Positions 34,369 through 44,244 of a stretch of DNA of 64,000 nucleotides are shown here, piece after piece. The notes beneath the pieces are model-generated. The model was not told where the DNA came from. It searched no databases and saw only the letters and a list, made by a program, of their open reading frames with translations. The DNA is from Chrysopilus asiliformis. Lineage: Eukaryota > Arthropoda > Insecta > Diptera > Rhagionidae. Each line of letters starts with the position of its first letter. The stretch's first letter is position 1. The translations under genes and the position numbers were made by a program. The stretch lies in NCBI GenBank assembly GCA_964034945.1, contig OZ035960.1, positions 18,358,403 through 18,422,402 on the forward strand, read 5' to 3'.

Positions 34369-36220
34369 TAGACAAGGTCTTCGATTGCGCTTAAAGAGTC
34401 TTCAAAATAAATTAAAAAAAGCGGAATTTCTTCTATTGCTAATTTCGGCTACTATAAATCCTGGAATTCCAAATATTTGCTCTTCAGTGAATGGTATATA
34501 ATTGCAGTTAATATCAATGGAACCCAAATTGAATTAAGTATATGGGCATTTCCATCGCAATAATCATAAAGAATTGGATTATATTTTCTTAACCTATTCA
34601 GTTTAATAATAAAAATCCTAGCATAAATATCCTAGAGAGAGAATACAATGGCTGGAATAACATATACAACTGTCATAAGTTTGGATAATAATGGAACAGA
34701 ATGCGATGATTATACTCTATATTGCATATTTCTTCTTCATATTATGTTGCATATATCCGAGTGGTGTTTAGGTGAATTTCTTTTAACCCATCTCGTATGG
34801 CCTAAATCTTTTCATCGTTTCAGGCCGCTCTTTGAATTTTTCCGATATTATATATGGTTGGACTATAGTTAAACTGTCACTTTTGTTCGCCATCGTAATT
34901 TCTGGTCGATTTTCTATTTGATATCGTATAATATTTCGTATAGTCATGTGTAGTACGTGCAACATAAAGCACGGAACATTGAATTAAGGGCACGCACGTG
35001 TTTGTATTAAAGCTGACATCAAGAGACCATTTATCATTGAATGAATTCCCGACTGAACGTTAAGCAAAGTCAAATTAAAAAGCTTTTGTTAAGGCAAATA
35101 ACTGAAAAACACACACACACACACTGTTCCTCTAAGAAAAAATAAAACTTATATTCACCCCGTCATGTATGACGTACAAAAAGTAGGTACTCTACGTACA
35201 GCCAGATTGGATGAGGGGGTTACGAAGAGGTTGGGAAAATATTGTAGATAGGCAGTGAGCATATCAATGTTTCCTTCCTTAACGTCTATCTACGTTGTCT
35301 TTCTAGACAGGATCAACAGAGGGCCGAAGCGCATAAATTATTCATCAAGAAAATTCTTTTAAATGGGCTTCAGGTTCAGGTTTTTCTTCGCCGTTCACGT
35401 CGTACGATATAGCCTTCAGAGTTTTTCCATACAATTTCCTATCCTATGCCATCGTCTCGTAAGTATGGTTTTTTTCTTTTTAATCTCGTTGCCACTAAAA
35501 GCAACTTATTATACAACACATTTTTTTTCTCTATCCATTTTCCGGATTCTCTTCAACTCATCTGCTTTTTGATATACACAAACATCCCACTACACGTTTT
35601 TTCCTTCATCTTCCTGTTATTTATCCCATTTTTCCTCATCTTGTCTTAACGAACAATTGTAAAAGAGGGAAAATTCAGATGAGATGCACTTGAGAAAATT
35701 TTAGCTGAGCCTAGTGAATGTGACTACCTCCGCCCCGGCTAGATATTTGCTTATGCTATGCAATGTTTAAAGCAATTTGAAAAGGATATGCATTTCAATG
35801 CATTGCAAACATTTGAATTACTTAAACCACATGAATTTCTGAAATTGCATTCAGAGGAGAACCTCATATTGATTTATATCTTAAGTGATTTCGGAGGGCG
35901 TAAGGGGAATGCTATAGGAAACGTGCCGTAGTCAAATTCAAATATCAGATTGATATAAAGTAGATTGAGGTGAATTCTGTAGAACCTCAGATCTCCATAA
36001 TTCCACACATCTCAGAAATAGACATTAGGTAGAGGTTTGTAATATTGTAACATAATTCTTGGATACCTACAGAGAAACCAGTTTAAAAATCATTTTCATG
36101 AGAAATTTGAGGGTGATGAAGCAATAGTCATGTAAGTTTGTTTCTTTTAACAAATTGCTTCATTACTCCAAGATTTCAGTCCAATCGGTCGAGTGGTTAT
36201 CAGCCATGATGTTCATTTAT
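34369..36220. other. unassigned DNA, probable host sequence
   Basis: No recurrent repeat or exon is recognised. An AC microsatellite lies at 35110-35124. Confidence 0.4.
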
Positions 36221-36469
36221 TTTTTATCTTTTTTTTGGTTTTTCTCAAATTTCTCGATAACGGTTCTACAATTCGAAAAATAGTCCAACCACAATTGGTG
36301 GCAGAATCTGAGATTGCGAACTCCTTGTTACCAAAAAAAAATAGTTTTCAAGAATATATGTAAAACAATAAAGCTTGAACTTAAGCGTGCCTAATTTTTT
36401 AAGACTTTCGCCTTTCGGAATTCCCCTTCCCTTTCCCTGTCGCAAACAGTTCTTAGGATTTTCGCTTTC

Positions 36470-37690
36470 TTATACGAAGTATAATAAAGTATCGAATTAA
36501 TGAAAAATTTCGACCTTTTAATTTTGCCTAAAAGACATTTCCCGAACACTCCTGATTCGATTGGAGCGTTATTACAAAAATATCTTTCTGTCTGTTAGTC
36601 TGTCAGTCTGTGTACAACATTTCTCAAAAACTAATAGCCATGAAATTTTACAGAGGAGGTTGATCCTGGAGTGGGACGATTCTAACTTTTGGTGAAAATC
36701 CGTTAGCCAGAAGTGGTGGCTTTTAAAACATTGCAAAAAAGTGGTGGCTTTTCATACCCGTATGGTGAAACCAAAGGGTATATTAGATTTGCCTTACAAT
36801 TTGTAACACCAAGATCCCGTCATCACACAAAAAAATGAATTACACCATTGTGTTTACAATGATAAAAAAAGTTGAATTTAGCATGTCCGTCCGTCCGTCT
36901 GTCTGTCCGTCCGTCCGTCCGTTCGTCTGTCCGTCTGTCTGTCCGTCTGTCTGTCCGTCTGTCCGTCTGTCCGTCTGTCCGGATTGCGAGCGCACGGATT
37001 GAGCTAGAGGCTTGAAATTTTGCACAGATCCGTTTTTCGTAAAATGCGAGGCTAAGTTCGTTAATGGGCAAAAATGGACCATTAGAAAAACGAAAACGTT
37101 TTTTGTGAATATCTCAAAAACGGTGCATCTTATCAAAAAAGTGCAAGAGCAAAAGTTATTTAGGACATGATCCTACATAAAACTCCCATACATCAAAAAA
37201 CGATTGGAATAAATTTTAAAAAATCTTATTGGAAAGTTTGACTTCATAGTGGAATTTTGGTACAACTGTTCGAATTTTGATACGAATATCACCATACGGG
37301 TTTTCAATAATTGCCAGATTGGCAATTATAGCTTTTGTTATGTTTAAAAATAGAAATTCCTTTTTTTGATATTTACTCCGGAACTACGCCTTTTCAGTAT
37401 TCTTATATATGACGAAAGTTGAAGACAGTAAAATTTCCTACACTTTTGTCTTTTTCTAGAACCCGATCTCTTTAATCGGTACCGAAATATACTGGATTAA
37501 GAAAAAATCAGTTTTTCGCGATTATGTGGAAACGGGCGTGTTTTCGGTAGTTAGATATAAATTCAAGAGAATATTTTCCAGAATTTTGTCTTTCACTGTT
37601 ATCCGCTAACTTTTACCGTCATTGAGATATTTTCATTAAAAAAATAGATTTTTGCGAATTGCTTGAAATCGTACTCATCACTTTCTGTTT
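36470..37690 (-). mobile_element. F4 dispersed repeat, copy 2, split by an F1 copy
   Basis: Both flanks of the F1 element at 36754-37346 are collinear with the 27.44-28.33 kb F4 copy in reverse. The left part has AGACATTTCCCGAACACTCC and AATAGCCATGAAATTTTACA. The right part has GATATTTACTCCGGAACTAC and GAAGACAGTAAAATTTCCTA. This places F1's arrival after F4. The left part preserves the TTAA empty site (36518-36521) used by the 28.1-kb MITE. Confidence 0.7.
36754..37346 (-). mobile_element. F1 dispersed repeat, copy 2
   Basis: It starts ATACCCGTATGGTGAAACCA and ends GGCAATTATAGCTTTTGTTA plus TGTTT. A GTCC/GTCT array (8-bp period, imperfect) covers about 36885-36982. It contains GCTTGAAATTTTGCACAGAT and CGTTAATGGGCAAAAATGGA. 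It is nested in F4 copy 2. The translated RTDRRTDGQTD strings are microsatellite artefacts. Confidence 0.85.
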
Positions 37691-38408
37691 TAGCACTAGG
37701 GAAGCATTGAATTATTGTACGAACTGAAGTCACAAAGTTGTTAATATTTTCACACCTCTCCCCTCCATGATGATTTCCATTAAATATTTTTCTGCATTTT
37801 CATATCGGTTTCACTGTACCAATATTTCACGATATAAATGCATAGCTTCAGCACATTTCATTCACAACCTTCCACATTACTTTCTGCAGTTGTTCGTTTT
37901 CCTAGACCTGATAGGCAGCCACATGACACGTGAGTTTATCACTGTATAATACGAAAGTGAAACATGCATAGTTAAATATGGGGGATAATTGTAGGTACAC
38001 TATAGGCAGACAGCCAACACTAAAATTTGTTTCTCTATAGCTCAGTTCTAGCTATGCCTTCTTTTGGGTTCAACTTGTGGCATAACGTATACATATATGT
38101 GTGTATGCTGTTCACATAACCAGGATATGCCTCTTCGACTCAACTTCATCCCATTCGCTGAATGCAACGTGTAGCCATAGATCTTATTGCAAACATGTGA
38201 ATAGCTGATTAGGACATGATAATTAGAATATCGTGTTTGCAATCGCATTTTAAAGTCGTGTTTTACATAACTTATTCATTTCCGGTTTAAATCTAAATTC
38301 CAATTGACAAAATATATTGAATGATTTTATTATTTACCTCATGTAACACTACATTAATCAATTGCTAATTAATTATTACTTTGCGGGAAAAGTTTTACTC
38401 GTGATTTT
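37691..38408. other. unassigned DNA
   Basis: No element or exon is recognised. Confidence 0.35.
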
Positions 38409-38955
38409 TATACCCGTATGGTGAAACCATTTTATCGTTTGTAACGCCAAGATCCCATCATCACACACAAAAATGAATTACACCAGTGTGTTTAGAATGA
38501 TAAAAAAATTGCATTTTGCATGTCCGTCCGTCTGTCTGTCCGTCTGTCCGTCTGTCTGTCTGTCCGTCTGTCCGTCTGTCTGTCTGTCTGTGGCACGGAT
38601 TGAGCTAGAGACTTGAAATTTTGCGCAGATCCGTTTTTCGTAAAATTCGAGGCTAAGTTCGTTAATGGGCAAAAATGGACCATTAGGGGGGGTACGAACG
38701 AAAACGTTTTTTGTGAATATCTCAAAAACGGTGCATCTTATCGAAAAAGTGCAGGAAACAAAAGTTATATAGGATATGATTCTACATAAAACTCCCATAC
38801 ATCAAAATCCGATTGGAATAAATTTTAAAAAATCTTATTGGAAAGTTTGACTTCAAAGTGGAATTTTGGTACAACTGTTCGAATTTTGATACGAATATCA
38901 CCATACGGGTCTCCAATGATTGCCAGATTGGCAATTATAGCTTTTGTTATGTTTA
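38409..38955 (-). mobile_element. F1 dispersed repeat, copy 3
   Basis: TATACCCGTATGGTGAAACC to AGCTTTTGTTATGTTT is highly similar to copy 2, including GCTAAGTTCGTTAATGGGCA. The GTCC/GTCT array is shorter (about 38521-38592). It abuts the degraded MITE shell beginning at about 38962. Confidence 0.85.
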
Positions 38956-39095
38956 ATTTTTATGGTGACTACAATCACAAGTAATAACCGCTTCAGTCGA
39001 TTTTCGTGGTAAACCAATATAACCTGTATTTAAACCTGCTAAAAGAATATTTTGGCCTCACCTGAAGATCGACTTAAGCGGTTATGCCTTGCGAG

Positions 39096-40664
39096 CATAG
39101 TCGGGCGTTTTCAATTCCCATTCAATTTCAATTCCCATTCACTTACTGAATGGTATTTGAAATTTTTACTCCATTACCATTCAGTAGTGAATGGTAATGG
39201 CCAAAAAATTCAACTCTCCATTCACTGAATGGGAATGTAAATTTATTTCCATTCCCATTCGATTTGAGTTGAGATTTTATGATTTTAAGTGAATGGTAAT
39301 TCAATTTAGTCAAATGATTTTTTTATATGGAAAAATGCTCGAAATCGATCGAAATGAGGGAAAAGTTAATTTGCCTCAAAACGACAGGACCGATTTTTAT
39401 GATCCATATCACATTGGATAGGGATCAGTGTGGCCTATAGTACTAGATATGAGGCATTCTAGAAAAACCAAAATGGCGGCTATTAGACGACATTTTGTCC
39501 AAATTACCCCAATAAAGGCCTATCAAGATAGGTATCAAAAGAAAGAGCTCTGGAAGAAGCTTACAAATATCTATATCATGGGTACCAAAAAACAAAATGG
39601 CGGCTGTTAGACGACATTTTGTCCAAATTACCCCAATAAAGACCCATTAAGATGGATATCAAATGAAAGAGCTCTGGAGGAAACTTATAAATATCCATAA
39701 CATGGTTATCAAAAAAAAGAAAATGGCGACCAAACATCGTAATAAAGATCCATCAAGATGGGTATCAAATGAAAGAGTTTGGGAGGAAACTTATAAATCC
39801 CTATATTTTATTTTATTTTTTGAAGAAACAATTGACTTATTTTTTGTTTTATTCAATTTTGCTTTCATTATCACTAATTTTTCATGAAAGAAAAATTGAA
39901 AACAAAAAATAAGTCAATTGTTTCTTCAAAAAATAAAATAAAATATAGGGATTTATAAGTTTCCTCCCAAACTCTTTCATTTGATACCCATCTTGATGGA
40001 TCTTTATTACGATGTTTGGTCGCCATTTTCTTTTTTTTGATAACCATGTTATGGATATTTATAAGTTTCCTCCAGAGCTCTTTCATTTGATATCCATCTT
40101 AATGGGTCTTTATTGGGGTAATTTGGACAAAATGTCGTCTAACAGCCGCCATTTTGTTTTTTGGTACCCATGATATAGATATTTGTAAGCTTCTTCCAGA
40201 GCTCTTTCTTTTGATACCTATCTTGATAGGCCTTTATTGGGGTAATTTGGACAAAATGTCGTCTAATAGCCGCCATTTTGGTTTTTCTAGAATGCCTCAT
40301 ATCTAGTACTATAGGCCACACTGATCCCTATCCAATGTGATATGGATCATAAAAATCGGTCCTGTCGTTTTGAGGCAAATTAACTTTTCCCTCATTTCGA
40401 TCGATTTCGAGCATTTTTCCATATAAAAAAATCATTTGACTAAATTGAATTACCATTCACTTAAAATCATAAAATCTCAACTCAAATCGAATGGGAATGG
40501 AAATAAATTTACATTCCCATTCAGTGAATGGAGAGTTGAATTTTTTGGCCATTACCATTCACTACTGAATGGTAATGGAGTAAAAATTTCAAATACCATT
40601 CAGTAAGTGAATGGGAATGGAATTTTGAATGCATTCAATTTTGAATTGAATACGCCCAACTCTG
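39096..40664. mobile_element. 1.57-kb hAT-type foldback (giant palindrome)
   Basis: The termini CATAGTCGGGCG / CGCCCAACTCTG (CAGAGTTGGGCG type) are flanked by exact 8-bp CTTGCGAG copies (39088-39095, 40665-40672). The two ~770-bp arms are almost perfect reverse complements around a centre near 39876-39880. Only the outermost ~60 bp differ visibly. Each arm holds dense CCATTC/GAATGG words, then three tandem ~124-bp units beginning AAAATGGCGGC at 39471, 39595 and 39720 (the third lacks part of the unit), mirrored in the other arm. Small open frames in the arms are identical mirror pairs, not recognisable proteins. Transcription would give a long dsRNA hairpin. Confidence 0.92.
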
Positions 40665-40672
40665 CTTGCGAG

Positions 40673-41458
40673 TAGGGATGCAACATCGTTCATGAAACCT
40701 CGATATATCGAAAATCGAGGTTTTTTTAAGGCGACATCGATGTCAAAAAACATCGTCCTGAAAACATGGATACCTCGATGTTTTTCCAATGTTTTGAAAA
40801 AGTTAAATTTAATAAATAATTTAGCCACCTCGCGGATGCTCTACTGTGAGTGGAGTGCACCCACGGTTTTAATTCTTCTTATACGTTGAACCACCAAAAA
40901 CCCGTTAGTTTTCGAGATATTCGCAAAAAACTATTTTTTTTAAATACCGGCATATCTTCATAACGGCTTGAGATACGGAATCCTAGTAAAAGACATAAAT
41001 GTAGCAAATTTTATTGTCTCCAAGTTTAAGAATAGTGGAAAATTGTTAGTTTCGGAATAAATCGCAAAAAACGAAATCGTAGTTTTTAACAAGCCGCCGT
41101 TTTGGTTACTTCCGATTAACGGATTTCCACATCAGGACCAAACTTCTCTGTAAAATTTCATGGCTAGCTCTGGTATTTTTTGCGAAATTGTGTAGAAAGA
41201 TGAAACCGAAAATTGATACCAAAGGAAATTTAAACAAATCTTTAAGTAGAGTGGCTATATTAAATCTATCTAAAAACTAGTCGCTCTAGTCCTAAAATTA
41301 GTTTCTCTACTAATTTTATGAAGAGTAATGTTCTAACATCGTGGATAACAACAACGATACCTCGACATATCGGCCTGTTCAACATCGAGGTTAAAACTCG
41401 ATATTTATCAACGATACCTCGATGTTTTGCAAACATCGGGGTATCGTTGGCATCCCTA
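40673..41458. mobile_element. hAT-type element with TAGGGATGC ends and CATCGAGG words
   Basis: The termini TAGGGATGC / GCATCCCTA are flanked by CTTGCGAG (40665-40672) and CTTGTGAG (41459-41466), an 8-bp duplication with one mismatch. Subterminal regions are filled with CCTCGAT, ATCGAGG and ACATCG words in both orientations. The middle (about 40885-41200) carries an F4-like segment. It is 786 bp with no transposase. It shares its left duplication with the right duplication of the foldback. Confidence 0.85.
40885..41200 (+). repeat. F4 segment inside the TAGGGATGC element
   Basis: TTAGTTTTCGAGATATTCGC, 'AACAAGCCGCCGTTTTGG' and 'CTGTAAAATTTCATGGCTAG' are collinear with 27.8-28.0 kb. It is either an F4 insertion into the hAT element or the reverse capture, and the ends are unclear. 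Confidence 0.55.
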
Positions 41459-41474
41459 CTTGTGAGCAATGTAC

Positions 41475-42600
41475 CTAATTTAGATTACTGCAATTAAAAT
41501 TGAGTTTAAAGCTAGAAAAAATAATTTGTAATTCTTCATAGTCGAAAATTTTTAATTGGTGGCTCCGGATAAAATGACTGATACAGGAAAGGGCACAATT
41601 AGGCACTTGGCACACCGAATGCGAATTCGCACCGCATTGCGAAAAAGTTCAAGTTTACCATGCGATCTTATATCATATGTCATCTACATGAGCTTTAATT
41701 TTGTATTACGTAACAATGCGGTCTCCGCAAAATTGCGGTCTCTGCGAAATTAGGAAATTTTTGAAAATCCCGTTTCTGTCGAAATATTCCTGCGACGAAA
41801 ATCTCTTGCCGTAAATTAGTTTCAGGATTACTAGTTTTATCAGAAAATAAAATAAAAGTTACCCTTTTTCGAACAATTTTTTCCACAATTTCCCATCAAA
41901 GGTTAAAAGTTGATTATCTTAAAACCACGTTATAATCAAGGGACGATTTGACATTCTCTGAAGATATCAGAATTTAGGTTACAAACAACCAGTTTTGACA
42001 GTTTTTCGACACATTAAAAATTTATAAACGCTGATGTTCAACGTAGAAAATTTTTACTGGTTTTATAGGAATTATATTTGAAGTCAAGTTTTTTTAGTTT
42101 GCATTTTTTTTAAATTTAAATTGATAGTAATATTTTCAATCTTTTTTTCTTTAAATTTTTCCTATACTGTTTTGTTACGTTTTCACTACTGTCACATTTA
42201 CATTTTTCACATATTTTTCAATTTTTTTTTTAATCTCAAATATGATATTGAGGCGTATTTAACACTGATAAGCGTTTATTCTAATTTTTTTTCCATAGGA
42301 TTGGTTCTGGATATCAAGTACACATTCGTTCCCAAAATAAAGTTCATTGATCATAACACAGCAGTACACCAACTAAAATCCATTTAAGATGATGAAACTT
42401 TTCCATTATTTGTTTAGTGCCATAATTAAATCATTATGATATTTATAACAAGATTACCAGATATAAAATATGAATTTCAGTTGTGATACAAAATGTCATT
42501 TGTTATATAATCCAAAATGATACAAATATAAAGTGTTTATCAATTTCAATTATTTATCTATTATAATATCTAGAAATTCAAATTAGTCGGAAAATTTGAA
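41475..42600. other. unassigned DNA, possibly 5' flank of a gene
   Basis: No recurrent repeat is recognised between the hAT complex and the possible exon at 42774. Confidence 0.35.
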
Positions 42601-42605
42601 ATGTG

Positions 42606-42612
42606 TATAAAA
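42606..42612 (+). promoter_or_regulatory. possible TATA box
   Basis: TATAAAA in the context GTGTATAAAAAGTG lies about 168 bp upstream of the candidate start at 42774. No convincing Inr consensus sits at +30, so this is only suggestive. Confidence 0.2.
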
Positions 42613-42773
42613 AGTGTTTAACGATGGAAATATCATAGACTATAACGAGTTTATCATAAGAACAGTTTCGTTCGATTACTAAACAGCTGTGTAAACTGTG
42701 GATAAAAAGATAAAACTTTCGAGAAAATACTAAGAATAAAAGTAAATTTTGAATGTTAATAGTGTATGACATT

Positions 42774-42952
42774 ATGCTGAGCACACTTGAGGCATTGGCG
42801 GGGAAAATAGCACCGGGAAAAAATAGGTCACAGCCGAAGCAACAACAAATTAAGAAAAATTATGATTTGGATAAAAATTCTAATAAAGTAAATCATCTTA
42901 ATCACAATATTCATCCATATCATAAACAGGATCATAATTCCTTAAAAGAAAA
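42774..42952 (+). CDS. possible first coding exon of an unrecognised gene
   Basis: The frame starting at ATG 42774 (A at -3) reads MLSTLEALAGKIAPGKNRSQ. It continues as a hydrophilic stretch rich in N, H, Q and K, ending ..HNSLKEK. It runs directly into GTAAGTTTG, a strong 5' splice-site match, at 42953, and the in-frame stop lies only inside that donor. An alternative upstream in-frame ATG at 42753 has T at -3. The sequence does not recur in the window and is not microsatellite-derived, unlike the other open frames. I do not recognise the protein. The downstream exon would lie beyond or within the following repeats. It could still be a chance frame. Confidence 0.35.
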
Positions 42953-43516
42953 GTAAGTTTGTTTTAAAATAGTTGAAAAAAATGTGGTTTTTTTGATTGC
43001 TATTGATTTTGCCATATGTTTGGAAGTAGTTCATAATTATGCATTAATATTAAGAGTTTGCTACATTTTTTATTATAAAATTTTTGGTATTTCAATTCGC
43101 AACTATTCGTTATGTAAAAAAAACTGAAATAGGTTTCTTAGTGCAGGCGCGCACTGCGATGATAAGCATGTAAAATGGCGCTACTGGAAATTTAATAATT
43201 GAAACAGATTGCGTGCTGCGATGCTGGGTTTGAGATGTTTCAAAAACTTAAAATGCTACTTTAACACTGTTTGCTGTAGTGCTCGCCTACAATGTAGTGC
43301 ACGCCTACAATAATATACTGCCACCTCCATGCAGCTATAATTTATTGTAAAGTTTCTTACTCAACACACGCTTAACAAAAGGGAGAAACATCCAAGAAAC
43401 TGCGATTTTTTCCCAATTTTCTGAACCCGTTTTTTGGAGTACACATCATTTTAAACGCCTTGACCGAAACGGTTGAGAAAAATCTGTCATCTTTTGAACA
43501 GAAAGGTTTTAGAATA
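42953..43516. other. unassigned DNA (intron if the exon is real)
   Basis: It begins with GTAAGT. Near 43145-43330 are the direct words GCGCACTGCGATG, GTGCTGCGATG and GTGCTCGCCTACAA / GTGCACGCCTACAA. No element is defined. Confidence 0.35.
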
Positions 43517-44244
43517 AAACATAACAAAAGCTATAATTGCCATTCTGGCAATTATTGAAAACCCGTATGGTGATATTCGTATCAAAATTCCACTTTGAAG
43601 TCAAACTTTCCAATAAGATTTTTAAAATTTATTCCAATCGGATTTTGATGTATGGGAGTTTGATGTAGAATCTTATCCTAAATAACTTTTGTTCTTGGAC
43701 TTTTTTGATAAGATGCACCATTTTTGAGATATTCATAAAAAACGATTTCGTTCGTATGGGGGGTACCCCCCCTAATTGTCAATTTTTGCCCATTAACAAA
43801 CTTAGCCTTGCATTTTACGAAAAACGAATCTGTGCAAAGTTTCAAGTCTGTAGCTGAATAGCTCAATCCGTGCGCCCGCAATCCGCGCCACAGACCAACG
43901 GACAGACGGACAAACGGACAGACGGACAGACGGACAGACGGACAGACGGACAGACGGACAGACGGACAGACGGACAGACGGACAGACGGACAGACGGACA
44001 GACGGGCAGACGGACAGACGGACAGACGGACAGACGGACAGACGGACAGACGGACAGACGGACAGACGGACAGACGAACAGACGGACAGACGGACAGACG
44101 AACAGACGAACAGACGAACAGACGAACAGACGGACAGACGGACATGCAAAAATTAATTATTTTTATCATTCTAAACACACTGGTGTAATTCATTTTTGTG
44201 TGTGATGACGGGATCTTGGCGTTACAAACGGTTACAGGTATAAA
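43517..44244 (+). mobile_element. F1 dispersed repeat, copy 4, with expanded array
   Basis: AAACATAACAAAAGCTATAA is followed by a TTGCCATTCTGGCAA palindrome and CAAGTCTGTAGCTGAATAGC. Then comes a long array, then TTCATTTTTGTGTGTGATGA and the eroded end GGTTACAGGTATA. It is the longest F1 copy because of the array expansion. The 171- and 115-residue open frames here are pure repeat translations and not genes. Confidence 0.85.
43903..44142. repeat. 8-bp tandem array, (GACGGACA)n, ~30 units
   Basis: About 240 bp of GACGGACA with only rare changes (GACGGGCA, GACGAACA). Because 8 is not a multiple of 3 and the unit has no stop in any frame, all frames stay open, giving strings such as RTDGQTDR (plus) and VCPSVRLS (minus). 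It sits at the same internal position as shorter arrays in the other F1 copies. Confidence 0.95.

Larger units (their letters stand above)
38962..41474. mobile_element. degraded CTGTGGCC-family MITE carrying two hAT insertions
   Basis: The outer ends GTAATAACCGCTTCAGTCGA (left) and ATCGACTTAAGCGGTTATG (right, before the insertions) resemble the 26812-27238 MITE ends (CAATAACCG..TTATGTCGA). The right terminus should read about ..GGTTATTGCTTGTGG. Here CTTG(C/T)GAG, part of that end, is the shared target of two hAT elements (39096-40664 and 40673-41458). The sequence resumes with CTTGTGAGCAATG. Confidence 0.65.

Noticed and set aside
36885..36982. CRISPR-like regular repeat
   Set aside because: It is an 8-bp GTCC/GTCT microsatellite inside an F1 transposon with no spacers, in a eukaryotic setting.
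39428..40321. Identical 60-74-residue frames on opposite strands (MWPIVLDMRH.., MKELWRKLIN..)
   Set aside because: They are mirror images created by the foldback palindrome. No domain or codon evidence supports a protein.
43678..44205. Long open frames (up to 171 codons) with VCPSVRLS or RTDGQTDR repeats
   Set aside because: They are translations of the (GACGGACA)n array in an F1 repeat. Both strands and several frames are open, and there is no gene structure.
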